A stretch of 64,000 nt of DNA. It comes from Gemmatimonadota bacterium (GTDB lineage Bacteria > Latescibacterota > UBA2968 > UBA8231). The stretch's first letter is position 1. Each line of letters opens with the position of its first letter. Positions 1-7,962 of this stretch are shown here, in pieces. Below the pieces are notes generated by a model. The model ran no database searches, had not been told where the DNA came from, and worked only from the letters and a program-made list of their open reading frames with translations. The DNA lies in assembly GCA_009841115.1 (NCBI GenBank), contig VXML01000030.1, positions 2,438 through 66,437 of the forward strand, written 5' to 3'. Both the position numbers and the translations under genes were made by a program.

Positions 1-2
1 CC

Positions 3-485
3 TTGCATCAGGCCGCCCAAAGAGGCCACGTAGAGGTGGCGCGTCTTTTAGTGGAACACGGGGCCGATATAAACGCTCGAACCGACGATGGCCGGACGCT
101 TTTACACGAGGTCGCCCAAAGAGGCCACGTAGAGGTGGCGCGTCTTTTAGTGGATCGTGGGGCCGATATAGGCGCTCGAACCGACGATGGCCGGACGCCC
201 TTGCATCAGGCCGCCCGAAAAGGCCGTTTAGAGGTGGTGCGTCTTTTAGTGGATCGTGGGGCCGATATAAACGCTCGAACTAACCTCGGCTGGACGCCCT
301 TGCATCAGGCCGCTTATCATTCGCCGAGAGGCTTTTTAGAAGTAGTACGTTTTTTGGTGGAGCACGAGGCGGATATTCACGCCCGAACCGACCGCGACCG
401 GACGGTATTGAGCGTGTTAAAAGCAACACGCCGACAACAACAAGAGGTGAGGGACTTTCTCACAGAGATTGGAATCGCTGAGTAA
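3..485 (+). CDS. Ankyrin-repeat protein, 5' end outside window
   Basis: The reading frame is already open at the left edge, so this is the C-terminal 160 residues of a longer protein. It consists of four or five 33-residue ankyrin repeats with the usual core (TPLHQAAxxGxxEVVRLLV followed by xxGADINART), ending in a degenerate cap and TAA. Ankyrin repeats fold as stacked helix-turn-helix units and bind partner proteins; no enzymatic domain is visible. The first three repeats are nearly identical at the DNA level with a 99-bp period, which points to recent tandem duplication. The fourth repeat carries a four-residue insertion (HSPR). The partner and cell location cannot be told from this fragment. 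Confidence 0.85.
   Translation: MHQAAQRGHVEVARLLVEHGADINARTDDGRTLLHEVAQRGHVEVARLLVDRGADIGARTDDGRTPLHQAARKGRLEVVRLLVDRGADINARTNLGWTPLHQAAYHSPRGFLEVVRFLVEHEADIHARTDRDRTVLSVLKATRRQQQEVRDFLTEIGIAE
15..310 (+). repeat. 99-bp tandem repeats encoding ankyrin units
   Basis: The block around GAGGCCACGTAGAGGTGGCG recurs at about 22 and 121, and a diverged copy follows at about 220. Each copy is 99 bp, exactly one 33-residue ankyrin unit. Near-identity of synonymous sites implies recent expansion or gene conversion. Confidence 0.8.
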
Positions 486-564
486 ATAGCGGCCCATTTG
501 CGGCTCACAAAGCCACATCTATGCGGTTTGGACCCGCGAGGCGGCTATCTCCGTCTCACCGTCC

Positions 565-1692
565 CTACTCCATCGGCATCAGCCGCAAAATCCGCCCTGG
601 GTCTTCCACTGCGAGATAGATTGCGCCGTCCGGTCCGGTCTGCACGTCGCGCATCCGCGACTCGCCTTGGTACGCGATCTCGTCGTGTACCACTTCTGTG
701 CCCGCCAAGCGCAGCCGGTGCAGTCGGTTGAAGCGCAGCGAGGTCACAAGCAGGTCGTTTTGCCAGTTGCCGAACAGCTCGCCGGTATAAAAGTCAATGC
801 CACAGACCGCTATCGACGGCACCCAATAGGTCTGCGGCTGTTCCATGCCGTCGGCATGGGTTTGGTCGGTAATGGGCGTGCCGTTGTAGTTGATGCCGTA
901 GGTAATGACCGGCCAGCCGTAGTTTAGGCCGCGGCGCACGAGGTTGAGCTCGTCGCCGCCTTTGGGGCCGTGCTCGGCTGCCCACAGTTGGTCGGTCTCT
1001 GGGTGCATAGCCATGCCTTGGGGATTGCGATGACCGTAGGACCAAATCGACGCGATGGCTCCGTTGCCGCCGACGAAGGGGTTGTCGGACGGGACGCCGC
1101 CGTTGTCGTGCAAGCGGTGGATCTTGCCGTTGGGCAGTTTCACGTTCTGGGCGAGAGGCCGCTGGCCGCGGTCGCCGATTGCATGGTACAGATAGCCCTC
1201 GCGGTCGAAGACGATGCGCGAGCCATAGTGGTGGGAGTGGCGAGTGTAGAATTGATCCGGGACGCGATGAATTACTTCCACATCGACCAACTCGTCATCT
1301 TGCAGCCGTCCGCGGCTGATGGCCGTGTAACTCAGCATGCCGCCTAGCGGCCCGGGCAGCGGATCCGAGTAACTGAGGTAAATCCAGCCGGTCTCTGCGT
1401 ACTGGGGGTGCAAGGCCACGTCCATCAGTCCGCCCTGTCCTTTGGCGAGTACCTTGGGCACGCCGTCGATGGGCGGCGAGACTGCGCCGTCGGTGCCGAC
1501 GATGCGCAGCCATCCCTCGCGCTCGGTGACCAACAAGCGTCCATCGGGCAGAAACGCGAGGCCCCACGGCACGTCCAAGCCGGTGGCGAAGGTCTCGACG
1601 CGAAAGGTGTGTTTCTCGGATTGGACGATTTGTTGGGCTGCGGCGTTTGCTGCAATGGCGAGAGTGCAAAATAGATAGATGCTGTATCGCAT
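565..1692 (-). CDS. PQQ-dependent soluble aldose/sugar dehydrogenase family protein
   Basis: 375 residues with a Sec signal peptide ending near AANAAAQ, so probably periplasmic. It is a six-bladed propeller of the glucose/sorbosone dehydrogenase (GSDH; YliI/Asd) family, which oxidises aldose sugars with pyrroloquinoline quinone. Visible family motifs: LDVPWGLAFLPDGRLLVTER near residue 38, the active-site His region SHHYGSRIVF near 155, GHRNPQGM, AAEHGPKGGDELN and NYGWPVITYG. Length is normal for the family. The next gene upstream on the same strand encodes a small c-type cytochrome, a reasonable electron acceptor. The exact substrate cannot be told. Confidence 0.9.
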   Translation of the reverse strand: MRYSIYLFCTLAIAANAAAQQIVQSEKHTFRVETFATGLDVPWGLAFLPDGRLLVTEREGWLRIVGTDGAVSPPIDGVPKVLAKGQGGLMDVALHPQYAETGWIYLSYSDPLPGPLGGMLSYTAISRGRLQDDELVDVEVIHRVPDQFYTRHSHHYGSRIVFDREGYLYHAIGDRGQRPLAQNVKLPNGKIHRLHDNGGVPSDNPFVGGNGAIASIWSYGHRNPQGMAMHPETDQLWAAEHGPKGGDELNLVRRGLNYGWPVITYGINYNGTPITDQTHADGMEQPQTYWVPSIAVCGIDFYTGELFGNWQNDLLVTSLRFNRLHRLRLAGTEVVHDEIAYQGESRMRDVQTGPDGAIYLAVEDPGRILRLMPME

Positions 1693-1760
1693 GTTTTTTT
1701 GAGCCTTTGGTTGGATAGCTATCCTATAAATGACAATGTCGTAGAGCGAGTCGGTGGAGA

Positions 1761-2117
1761 TTAATGGGATTGCGTGCGCTCGGCCTCCCGCATCAGGCGC
1801 ACCAACGCGTCGATTTGGGCTGCGTCCATCACTGCGCCGAATCCGGGCATGCCGTCCTCGGGAATCCCCACGGCAATGCTTGCGAAGATGGCCGCGTCGC
1901 TTGCGCCGTAATCCCAGCGGCCGTCGATTAAGCTGCTAGCCATGCCCCCGTCTAGGTCGGGTCCGTGGCAGTCGGCGCAGTAGTAGGCGTAGTGGGCTGT
2001 CGCCGTGGTCGTGGTTGGCGATTCCGCTGGCGGAGGCTGCCGGCTCCAACCGCCGCAGTAAACCATGCTCAGGGACAGGCTGCACAGGAGTGCGCGCCGC
2101 CATGCGCTAGCGGTCAT
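1761..2117 (-). CDS. Small cytochrome c lipoprotein
   Basis: I chose the ATG at 2117, giving 118 residues, rather than an upstream in-frame start, because it places a lipoprotein signal (hydrophobic stretch ending SMVYCGG) at the N terminus and leaves an 8-base gap to the aminotransferase stop. One haem c site, CADCH, lies near residue 48, with a probable Met axial ligand in GMPGFG further on. The overall form is a class I mono-haem cytochrome c anchored to a membrane on the periplasmic side. It sits between the aminotransferase and the PQQ-type dehydrogenase and could carry electrons from the latter; that pairing is an inference from position. Confidence 0.8.
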   Translation of the reverse strand: MTASAWRRALLCSLSLSMVYCGGWSRQPPPAESPTTTTATAHYAYYCADCHGPDLDGGMASSLIDGRWDYGASDAAIFASIAVGIPEDGMPGFGAVMDAAQIDALVRLMREAERTQSH

Positions 2118-2125
2118 ACGGGACG

Positions 2126-3463
2126 TTACAGCACTTGCACCACCTCGCGCACTCCCTGCACTAGCACGTCGATGTGGTGAGTCTCGGTCACCAGCGACAC
2201 GTTGCCGCCCGTCCGCGTGTATAGCCCTCTGTTGAGCAGAGCGAAGAACAGCCAACGATGCATCTGCGCGTCGTCTTGTGCTGCTTCGCGAAAATTGCGC
2301 GGTGGCTGTTCGAGGAAATACAGCCGGAATATGGACCCGGCCACGACCACCTGCACGGCGATTCCGACCTCGCCAAACGCGGCCTCTAATCCCTCAGCCG
2401 CCCGACGCGCCAGCCCTTCTGTCTGCTCGTACGCCTCTGGGGTCAGTGCTTGGAGGGTCTGCAAGCCGGCGGTTAGGGCGATGGGATTGGCGTTGAAGGT
2501 CCCGGACTGTTGGATCTGCGGCCCATCGGCTGGATCGTATAGGTCCATGGCGTCGGCGCGGCCGCCGAAAACTGCGCCGGGCGTTCCACCGGCGATTACC
2601 TTGCCCAAACAGACTAGATCGGGCCGCACTTGATAAGCCGTGTGCGTCCCGCCCGGGCCGAAGCGGAAGCTGACGATTTCGTCGAAGATCAGCAGGGCAC
2701 CAGCGCGGGTGGTCGCCTCGCGCAGGCTCGGCAAAAAACCGGCCTCTGGCAGCGTCAGTCCAGCGGCCGTGGAGAGCGGATCCACGATTACGGCGGCTAG
2801 GTCTTGGGCATTGTCACTGATGATCTCGACGCAGGCCGCCGCGTCGTTGAACGGCAGCACGACCACCTCGTCGAGGGTGTGGGCCATCAGCCCGGCCGAA
2901 GAGGCCACGCCGTGCGGCTTGTTAGCTGGTCCCAACTCTGGCCCCAGCGGCGGCAAGTAACTCACTAGCGCGCTGTCGTCGATGCCGTGATAGGCTCCCT
3001 CGAATTTGGCGATCTTGGTGCGCCCGGTATGGGCCCGCGCTACGCGTAGGACGTTGAGTACGGCTTCGGTGCCAGAGGAGCAAAAGCGCATTTTTTCCAG
3101 TGCGGGCATGCGCGCGCGGAGCATCTCGGCCATCTCCACTTCGAGGGCGAGGGGCCGCGAGAATCCAGTGCCGCGGGCGATTTGTTCCTGTAGGGCAGTG
3201 ACGATGGCGGGATGGGCGTGGCCCAAGGGCAGGGCCGTGTTGTTGTTGACGAAGTCGATCAGGCGGTGCCCGTCGATGTCGTAGAAATAGGCTCCCTCGC
3301 CGCGGTCGGCGTACAAGGGAAAAGGGTCAATGTGGATGCCGGTGCGGGTGTTGCCGCCCGGCAGCGATTGCACGGCCCGCGCAAACATTGCTTGGGAACG
3401 GGGGTTGCGTGCTGCGTACGCGGCGATTTCCTCGTCGAGCAAAGCCTTGATTTCTCGTGCCAT
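2126..3463 (-). CDS. Glutamate-1-semialdehyde 2,1-aminomutase-like class III aminotransferase
   Basis: 445 residues, a full-length fold type I PLP enzyme of the class III/HemL family. Seen: SLPGGNTRTG near the N terminus, YDIDGHRLIDFVNN, the phosphate-binding CSSGTEAV, the YHG motif (AYHGIDDS), the cofactor Asp region LLIFDEIVSFRF, and the PLP lysine in CLGKVIAGG. True HemL enzymes move an amino group within glutamate semialdehyde to form 5-aminolevulinate. Here no other haem gene is nearby and the segment after the lysine (TPGAVFGG) departs from the HemL norm, so the substrate may be another amino acid or amino sugar. It lies immediately upstream of the cytochrome gene on the same strand. 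Confidence 0.85.
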   Translation of the reverse strand: MAREIKALLDEEIAAYAARNPRSQAMFARAVQSLPGGNTRTGIHIDPFPLYADRGEGAYFYDIDGHRLIDFVNNNTALPLGHAHPAIVTALQEQIARGTGFSRPLALEVEMAEMLRARMPALEKMRFCSSGTEAVLNVLRVARAHTGRTKIAKFEGAYHGIDDSALVSYLPPLGPELGPANKPHGVASSAGLMAHTLDEVVVLPFNDAAACVEIISDNAQDLAAVIVDPLSTAAGLTLPEAGFLPSLREATTRAGALLIFDEIVSFRFGPGGTHTAYQVRPDLVCLGKVIAGGTPGAVFGGRADAMDLYDPADGPQIQQSGTFNANPIALTAGLQTLQALTPEAYEQTEGLARRAAEGLEAAFGEVGIAVQVVVAGSIFRLYFLEQPPRNFREAAQDDAQMHRWLFFALLNRGLYTRTGGNVSLVTETHHIDVLVQGVREVVQVL

Positions 3464-3530
3464 GATTCATCCTTGTCTGAAGGGCTGCGAATTTCGCTGT
3501 GCGAAGGGAGGAGTGCTGGAAGGAAAGTGG

Positions 3531-3608
3531 TGGTCGGGGTGGTCGGATTCGAACCGACGACATCCTGCTCCCAAAGCAGGTGCGCTGACCGGACTGCGCC
3601 ACACCCCG
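3531..3608 (-). tRNA. tRNA-Pro (anticodon TGG)
   Basis: A complete 78-nt cloverleaf on the minus strand. The acceptor stem CGGGGTG/CACCCCG is perfect, with discriminator A and an encoded CCA. The D-stem is GCGC/GCGC. The anticodon stem CCTGC/GCAGG encloses the loop TTTGGGA, giving anticodon TGG. The T-arm is GTCGG-TTCGAAT-CCGAC. It lies alone between the aminotransferase gene and pyrF. Confidence 0.97.
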
Positions 3609-3655
3609 ACTCACTGCAAAAAATAGAGATAGCTATAGACGATGGCAATAATGGC

Positions 3656-4471
3656 TCAAGGGCGGTGGGCGTTGATGGCGTCGCGCAGGGTTAGGGTTGC
3701 CTGCTGCGCCGCAGCCGCAAAATCGCTGTCTTGGGAGGCGTAGAGGATGCCGCGCGAGGAGTTGATGAGGATGCCCGCGCCGCGAGCGTCGCAGCCGTTT
3801 TTGACCGCTAGCTCTATAGAGCCGCCTTGTGCGCCGACTCCGGGTATTAGCAAGGGTATGTCCGGCGCTAGGGAGCGGAAGTGAGCCAAGTACTCGGGTT
3901 GAGTCGCGCCGAAGACTAGGCCGATGTTGTTGGCCGCGTTCCACTCGTGGGCCTTGGCAATGACGCGCTCGTATAGGGGCCGGTCGCCCATGAGTTGTTT
4001 TTCAAAGTCGTCGGCACCAGGGTTGGACGTCAGGCAGACGAGAAAGGTGCTGCGGTCTTGGTATGCGGTGAAAGGTGCGACGCAGTCGTGGCCCATATAG
4101 GGATTCACCGTTAGCGCGTCACAGCCGAGGACCTCGTAAAAGGCACGGGCATATTGCGCGGCTACATTGCCCATGTCGCCGACCTTGGCATCGATGAGCA
4201 CCGGGATGTCTGCGGGGATGTGGTCGAGGGTGCGTTTGAGCGTGGCAAAGCCGCTCGCGCCGAGGGCGTTGTAGAAAGCGAAGTTGGGCTTGTAGCAGCA
4301 GACGAGATCGCAGGTGGCGTCGATGATTTGCTGGTTGAAGTAGAGGACGGGATCGGCTTTGGCGCGGACGCTGGCGGGTAGCTGCGCGGGATCGGTATCT
4401 AGCCCGACGCAGACCAGCGAGTCATTCTTGGAGATCGCTTGGTTCCATTTCTCCGTAAAACTCAAACTCAT
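3656..4471 (-). CDS. pyrF: Orotidine 5'-phosphate decarboxylase
   Basis: 271 residues, normal for the long type 2 (PyrF subfamily 2) enzyme that decarboxylates OMP to UMP, the last step of de novo pyrimidine synthesis, in the cytoplasm. Visible: the N-terminal strand SLVCVGLDTDP, substrate-binding YKPNFAFYNALG, the catalytic Asp/Lys array IDAKVGDMGN (type 2 enzymes usually have an Arg where Val stands), VNPYMGHDCV, LTSNPGADDF, and the phosphate-binding IPGVGAQGG with a later SSRGILYA. The ATG at 4471 follows a GAAGGAAT ribosome-binding site. The start overlaps the end of the upstream gene by 50 bases, so the two are probably translationally coupled. Confidence 0.95.
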   Translation of the reverse strand: MSLSFTEKWNQAISKNDSLVCVGLDTDPAQLPASVRAKADPVLYFNQQIIDATCDLVCCYKPNFAFYNALGASGFATLKRTLDHIPADIPVLIDAKVGDMGNVAAQYARAFYEVLGCDALTVNPYMGHDCVAPFTAYQDRSTFLVCLTSNPGADDFEKQLMGDRPLYERVIAKAHEWNAANNIGLVFGATQPEYLAHFRSLAPDIPLLIPGVGAQGGSIELAVKNGCDARGAGILINSSRGILYASQDSDFAAAAQQATLTLRDAINAHRP

Positions 4472-5681
4472 TTTTTATTCCTTCTAAGATGAAAGTGTCC
4501 GTATAGGTAGAATCGAAATAGGCGTCGTCGAAGGCTGCTGGCGCGGAGCCGAGGAGAAAGGTCACCCGGCCTTGGCGCAAGAAGTCGCCGACCTCGTCGG
4601 CTTGCAGCACTTGGACGGCATCAAAGTCGTCGAGGACGGCGTCGCCCGAGTAGCGACCGGCTGTGCCTGTGGCCCTGACGACAAAAGGGTTGGCCTCCTC
4701 CCCGCCGAGCCGTTCGCTGGTGTAGGCGCGGTCAATGTCGTCGTCGTAGCCGACAACTCCGTAGGATGTGGCGAGGCTGCGGTCCACAGTGGCCGCGCCG
4801 TGAATCACGTGCCCAGCCATGCTGAGTACTCGCGGCGATATGCTCGGTTGCAGTCCTAGACCGCGGACATCGACGAGCAGGCCGGTATAGGGTGCCTCGG
4901 GGACGAAAAATACGAGTTCGTCTGCTGCGAGTGAATCGGCGGTAGCGGACGTCGTCAGCGAGTCGGAGGCGTCTATGGCTAGGGAATCAGTTGTAGCTGA
5001 TAGCGTTAGCGAATCGGTGGTCGCGGACGCTGCGAGGGAGTCGAAGGTAGCTGGCGTCGTTAGCGAATCGGCGCTGGCTAGCACTGCGAGCGAGTCGGTG
5101 GCGGCTGGTACTGTTAGCGAATCGGCGACGACTGGCGTTATGAGTGAATCGGCGCTGGCTAGCATTTCAAGCGAGTCGGTGCCGACTGATGCTGTTAGCG
5201 AATCGGCGGTCGTTGGTACTACGGGGGAGTCGTCGAAGTAATTTAGGTCGTGTGATCTTGGGTCTATAGGTTCGACTTCGGGTAGCACCGCCGCTGCGAA
5301 ATCCCCTAGCAGAAGCAGTCGCACGGCGATGCGATAGCGCCCTTGGTCCTCGCTTTGCGAGCCAATAGCTACGCGGACGAGGTCTTGAAAATCGCGATCG
5401 AGGCCAGCGTCTTGCAGTTGGGTGTCGGCGTTGAGGCGGATTTGGCCGATTAGTTGGCGCATGTTGTGGAAGGCCGCGTCCCGGGCATTGCGCAACCCGT
5501 GGAGTCGCTGCTGCACGGGGTCGGTGATTGCTGCGGGCGCAGTACCGTCGCCATAGGCGAAGAGCGCGTGTTGCGTCCAGTCGATATAACCCTCGGCTAG
5601 CGGCTCGATTGCGTAGCGTTCGGGTTGTTGGGCGGGCAGTCGCGCGGCAATCAACACCAGCGCGGCGATCAAAGGAAACAT
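4422..5681 (-). CDS. Exported protein with DSL-rich low-complexity repeats
   Basis: 419 residues; I do not recognise the family. The N terminus is a signal peptide (FPLIAALVLIAARLPAQQ). A helical segment of about 140 residues follows, then a low-complexity stretch (about residues 150-250) of a repeated 7-11-residue unit of the form ADSLTxxA, then an extended C-terminal domain of about 160 residues rich in Asp and beta-prone residues. The repeat probably acts as a flexible linker or stalk. The start follows GGAGAG, placed directly after the rnpB terminator, and the 3' end overlaps pyrF. Function unknown; export is inferred from the signal peptide. Confidence 0.75.
   Translation of the reverse strand: MFPLIAALVLIAARLPAQQPERYAIEPLAEGYIDWTQHALFAYGDGTAPAAITDPVQQRLHGLRNARDAAFHNMRQLIGQIRLNADTQLQDAGLDRDFQDLVRVAIGSQSEDQGRYRIAVRLLLLGDFAAAVLPEVEPIDPRSHDLNYFDDSPVVPTTADSLTASVGTDSLEMLASADSLITPVVADSLTVPAATDSLAVLASADSLTTPATFDSLAASATTDSLTLSATTDSLAIDASDSLTTSATADSLAADELVFFVPEAPYTGLLVDVRGLGLQPSISPRVLSMAGHVIHGAATVDRSLATSYGVVGYDDDIDRAYTSERLGGEEANPFVVRATGTAGRYSGDAVLDDFDAVQVLQADEVGDFLRQGRVTFLLGSAPAAFDDAYFDSTYTDTFILEGIKNEFEFYGEMEPSDLQE
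4935..5235 (-). repeat. Degenerate tandem repeat coding ADSL-type units
   Basis: Short degenerate tandem repeats of about 24-33 bases, with recurring blocks such as GCGAATCGG and GCGAGTCGG on the plus strand, lie inside the exported-protein gene and encode the DSL units. Copies differ mostly by substitutions, so the array is older than the ankyrin one. Confidence 0.7.
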
Positions 5682-5696
5682 TAGCTCTCCAAAAAC

Positions 5697-5731
5697 AGAA
5701 AAATCACCCGGAGCCGCCGGGCCCCGGGTGT
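5697..5731 (-). terminator. Rho-independent terminator of rnpB
   Basis: On the minus strand CACCCGG and CCGGGTG (5724-5730 with 5705-5711) form a G+C-rich stem around a self-complementary loop, followed by ATTTTT. It lies just past the RNase P RNA 3' end and before the ribosome-binding site of the next gene. Confidence 0.85.
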
Positions 5732-6107
5732 GGGAGGAGTAAGTCTATAAGCCGAGTTCTGTCCGCGCACCTGAAGTGCGCTGTGCGGGCATTCATCTGG
5801 GGCGGCGGTTGCCCGGTCGCCTCGGTGCGGCCTACCCGGGAATTTAGCGAGGCGGACCACCTCTTTTCCCCTATTTGGCCTTGCTCCGGATGAGGTTTAC
5901 CCTGCCACCTGCGTCGCCGCAGGTGCGGTGAGCTCTTACCTCGCCTTTTCAACCTTACCCAGCAAGCTGGGCGGTGTGTTTTCTGTGGCACTATCTGTGG
6001 GGTCACCCCCCCTGGGAGTTACCCAGCATCCTGTCCTGTGGAGCTCGGACTTTCCTCACCAGCGGCCACTGAGGACTGCTAGCGCGCCCGCCCGACTTAC
6101 TTCTCCC
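5732..6107 (-). ncRNA. rnpB: RNase P RNA (bacterial type A)
   Basis: About 376 nt. The 5' conserved block GAGGAAAGTCCGAGCTCCAC, the CAGGATGCTGGGTAAC segment, the ACAGAAAACACACCGCC region, the GGTAAACCTCATCCGG stretch and the 3' block ACAGAACTCGGCTTATAGAC all match the type A consensus and come in the right order. The ends pair as helix P1 (GAGAAGTAAGTC region at 6094-6107 with GACTTACTCCTC at 5732-5745). RNase P RNA is the catalytic subunit that trims tRNA 5' leaders. It begins only 4 bases after the zinc-ribbon gene stop, so it may be processed from that transcript or have a promoter inside the gene. Confidence 0.96.
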
Positions 6108-6111
6108 AAAA

Positions 6112-6822
6112 TCAAACCGGCTGCTCGTCCCAGACCATAATGGTGCCGCAACTCTCGCAGTGGATGACGCGGTCGCCGACGCGTACCTCGTTGAGCATTT
6201 GGGCGGGCATTTGGTGGAAACAAGCGCCGCAAGCCTCCTTGTGCACGGCTGCGATGCGAATGCCGCGCCGTCCCTTCTTGCTCTTGTAGGTCTGCAGCAA
6301 TTGGGCATCGATGCTATTGGCGACTACCTCCCGACTCTTTTCAACTTCGTCGATTTGTTCCTGCATGGTGCCGAGCTGACCTTCGAGTTCGTCAATGCGC
6401 TCTTGCTCGACCGCCCGGATTTCCTCAAAAACATCTTGCTCTTCGGCGATTTTTTCTTGAATTCGCTCTTGGCCCTCAATGGCTTTGAGCAATTGCGTCT
6501 CGTGCTCGGCAATGGTCTTTTTGCAAATCTCGATTTCGAGCTGGAGAGAATCGTATTCCTTATTAGTGGTTACTACGGAAAAACGCTCCTCGCGCTCGCG
6601 CAGGGTGGCTTTGCTGCTTTCGATCTCGCGCTCGCAGTGCCGCTGCTGCTTGGCTAGGTCCGCATCTTGGGCTTCTAGATCGGACAAAACGGCCCGCGCT
6701 TCTGCTAGCTTGCTGCGCCGCAGGTCGATTTCAGCGGGATATTTTTCTTTGGCCTCTTCGAGAGAGAAGAGTTTTTTATCGACTTCTTGGAGCTTCAACA
6801 GTTGCAACAAACCCTCTTTCAT
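6112..6822 (-). CDS. C4-type zinc-ribbon coiled-coil protein (DUF164/CT398 family)
   Basis: 236 residues. Residues 1-175 form a long charged antiparallel coiled coil (LLKLQEVDKKLFSLEE onwards). The C terminus is a zinc ribbon with two Cys pairs, ACGACFHQM and HCESCGTI, about 20 residues apart. This is the architecture of the CT398/YbgI-neighbour zinc-ribbon family, proposed to bind nucleic acid or to act in envelope or secretion functions; no enzymatic activity is known. The link to rnpB immediately downstream is known from other bacterial genomes and supports the assignment. Confidence 0.88.
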   Translation of the reverse strand: MKEGLLQLLKLQEVDKKLFSLEEAKEKYPAEIDLRRSKLAEARAVLSDLEAQDADLAKQQRHCEREIESSKATLREREERFSVVTTNKEYDSLQLEIEICKKTIAEHETQLLKAIEGQERIQEKIAEEQDVFEEIRAVEQERIDELEGQLGTMQEQIDEVEKSREVVANSIDAQLLQTYKSKKGRRGIRIAAVHKEACGACFHQMPAQMLNEVRVGDRVIHCESCGTIMVWDEQPV

Positions 6823-6851
6823 GCGGCTTCTCGTTTCCTATGGTACCGGCC

Positions 6852-6881
6852 AAAGAAAAAGAGCGCATCAAAGATGCACTC
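6852..6881 (-). terminator. Rho-independent terminator after the transketolase operon
   Basis: Minus strand GAGTGCATC-TTT-GATGCGCTC is a 9-bp stem with one G-T pair and a 3-nt loop, followed by TTTTTCTTT. It lies about 130 bases after the stop of the transketolase C-terminal gene and ends that minus-strand operon. Confidence 0.85.
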
Positions 6882-7014
6882 TAATGGCTCGTATGAGCTT
6901 CTACTGGTGAACAAACACTCTGAAGTGAACCCAGTATGTCGCGTCATCAGCAGCTTATGGCTATCGGTTGCGGTAAATGAGTCTCATTTAATTACGGGTA
7001 TTTGGATACGACGG

Positions 7015-7962
7015 TCAAGAGAGCAGCGCCCGCGCCGCCTGCGCCACGTGCCCGGGGGTCAAGCCGTATTTTTGCAGCAGGTCTTCGTTAGGTGCGGATT
7101 CGCCGAAGACGTCGCGGATGCCGACGCGCTGCATGGGCGTGGGACGCCGCTCGCCTAGCACTTCAGCGACCGCGCCGCCCAAGCCGCCGACGATGGTGTG
7201 GTCTTCGGCTGTTACTACGCAGCCCGTCTGCGCGGCCGCGGCGACAATGGCGTCTGCGTCGAGCGGCTTGAGGGTCGGTACGTGCAGGACGAGTGCCGAG
7301 ATTCCTTCGCTCGCTAATTCGTCGGCCGCGGCGAGGCAGCGCGGAGTTTGGGCTCCGGTGGATATGAGGGTGACATCTGTACCCTCGCGCACGACAAGGG
7401 CGCGACCCAACTCAAACTCGTAGTCGGCTGGAAAGATGACTGGTTCCGGGTCGCGCGTCATGCGCACGTACACGGGGCCGGGCAAGTCGTTGGCTACCAG
7501 CATACAGGCGCGGACTTCTACCGCGTCGGCTGGGGCCAAAACGGTCATATTCGGCATGGCGCGCATGACGGAGATATCGGCGACTTCTTGATGGGTTTTG
7601 CCGGTTTTGCCGGTCAATAGACCCGAGTAGGCTCCGCAGAGCTTGACCGGTAGGTTGGGCTGAGCAACGACGACGCGGAGTTGGTCGAGATCGCGGTTGA
7701 CGATGAAGCAGGCGAAGCTGCTCAGCCACGGTACGAGGCCGCAGGTGGCCATGCCAGCGGCGACGCCCATCATGTTTTGCTCGGCAATGCCCATTTCGAG
7801 GAAGCGATCGGGCCGCTCGCGGGAGACTTTGTCGGCCTTGGTCGAGTTGGCCAAATCGCCGTCGAGCACGTACACGCGCGGGTCGCGGTCAATGAGTTCG
7901 ATGAGCGCGTCGCCGAAGGCATCGCGCTGGGCCAGCATCTCGCCGGTGGTAGAGGGATTCAC
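7015..7962 (-). CDS. Transketolase, C-terminal subunit
   Basis: 315 residues covering the pyrimidine-binding and C-terminal domains of transketolase. The catalytic Glu region RFLEMGIAEQNMMGVAAGMA, the GKTGKTHQEVADISVMRAMPNMTV segment and MTRDPEPVIF match split transketolases. With the N-terminal subunit it transfers two-carbon ketol units between sugar phosphates using thiamine diphosphate. The GTG start at 7962 overlaps the stop of the N-terminal subunit gene (GTGA), so the pair is coupled. Split transketolases often serve sugar or cofactor salvage pathways rather than the pentose phosphate cycle; the Ldh-family dehydrogenase upstream would fit such an operon. Confidence 0.92.
   Translation of the reverse strand: MNPSTTGEMLAQRDAFGDALIELIDRDPRVYVLDGDLANSTKADKVSRERPDRFLEMGIAEQNMMGVAAGMATCGLVPWLSSFACFIVNRDLDQLRVVVAQPNLPVKLCGAYSGLLTGKTGKTHQEVADISVMRAMPNMTVLAPADAVEVRACMLVANDLPGPVYVRMTRDPEPVIFPADYEFELGRALVVREGTDVTLISTGAQTPRCLAAADELASEGISALVLHVPTLKPLDADAIVAAAAQTGCVVTAEDHTIVGGLGGAVAEVLGERRPTPMQRVGIRDVFGESAPNEDLLQKYGLTPGHVAQAARALLS

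Noticed and set aside
15..310. Possible CRISPR array
   Set aside because: The 99-bp units translate as ankyrin repeats with no unique spacers.
2126..3463. Firm hemL assignment
   Set aside because: The fold is right, but no haem-pathway neighbours exist and the loop after the PLP lysine differs, so only the family is claimed.
4935..5235. Possible CRISPR array
   Set aside because: Spacing is short and irregular, units are degenerate, and the stretch is in-frame coding repeats within one gene.
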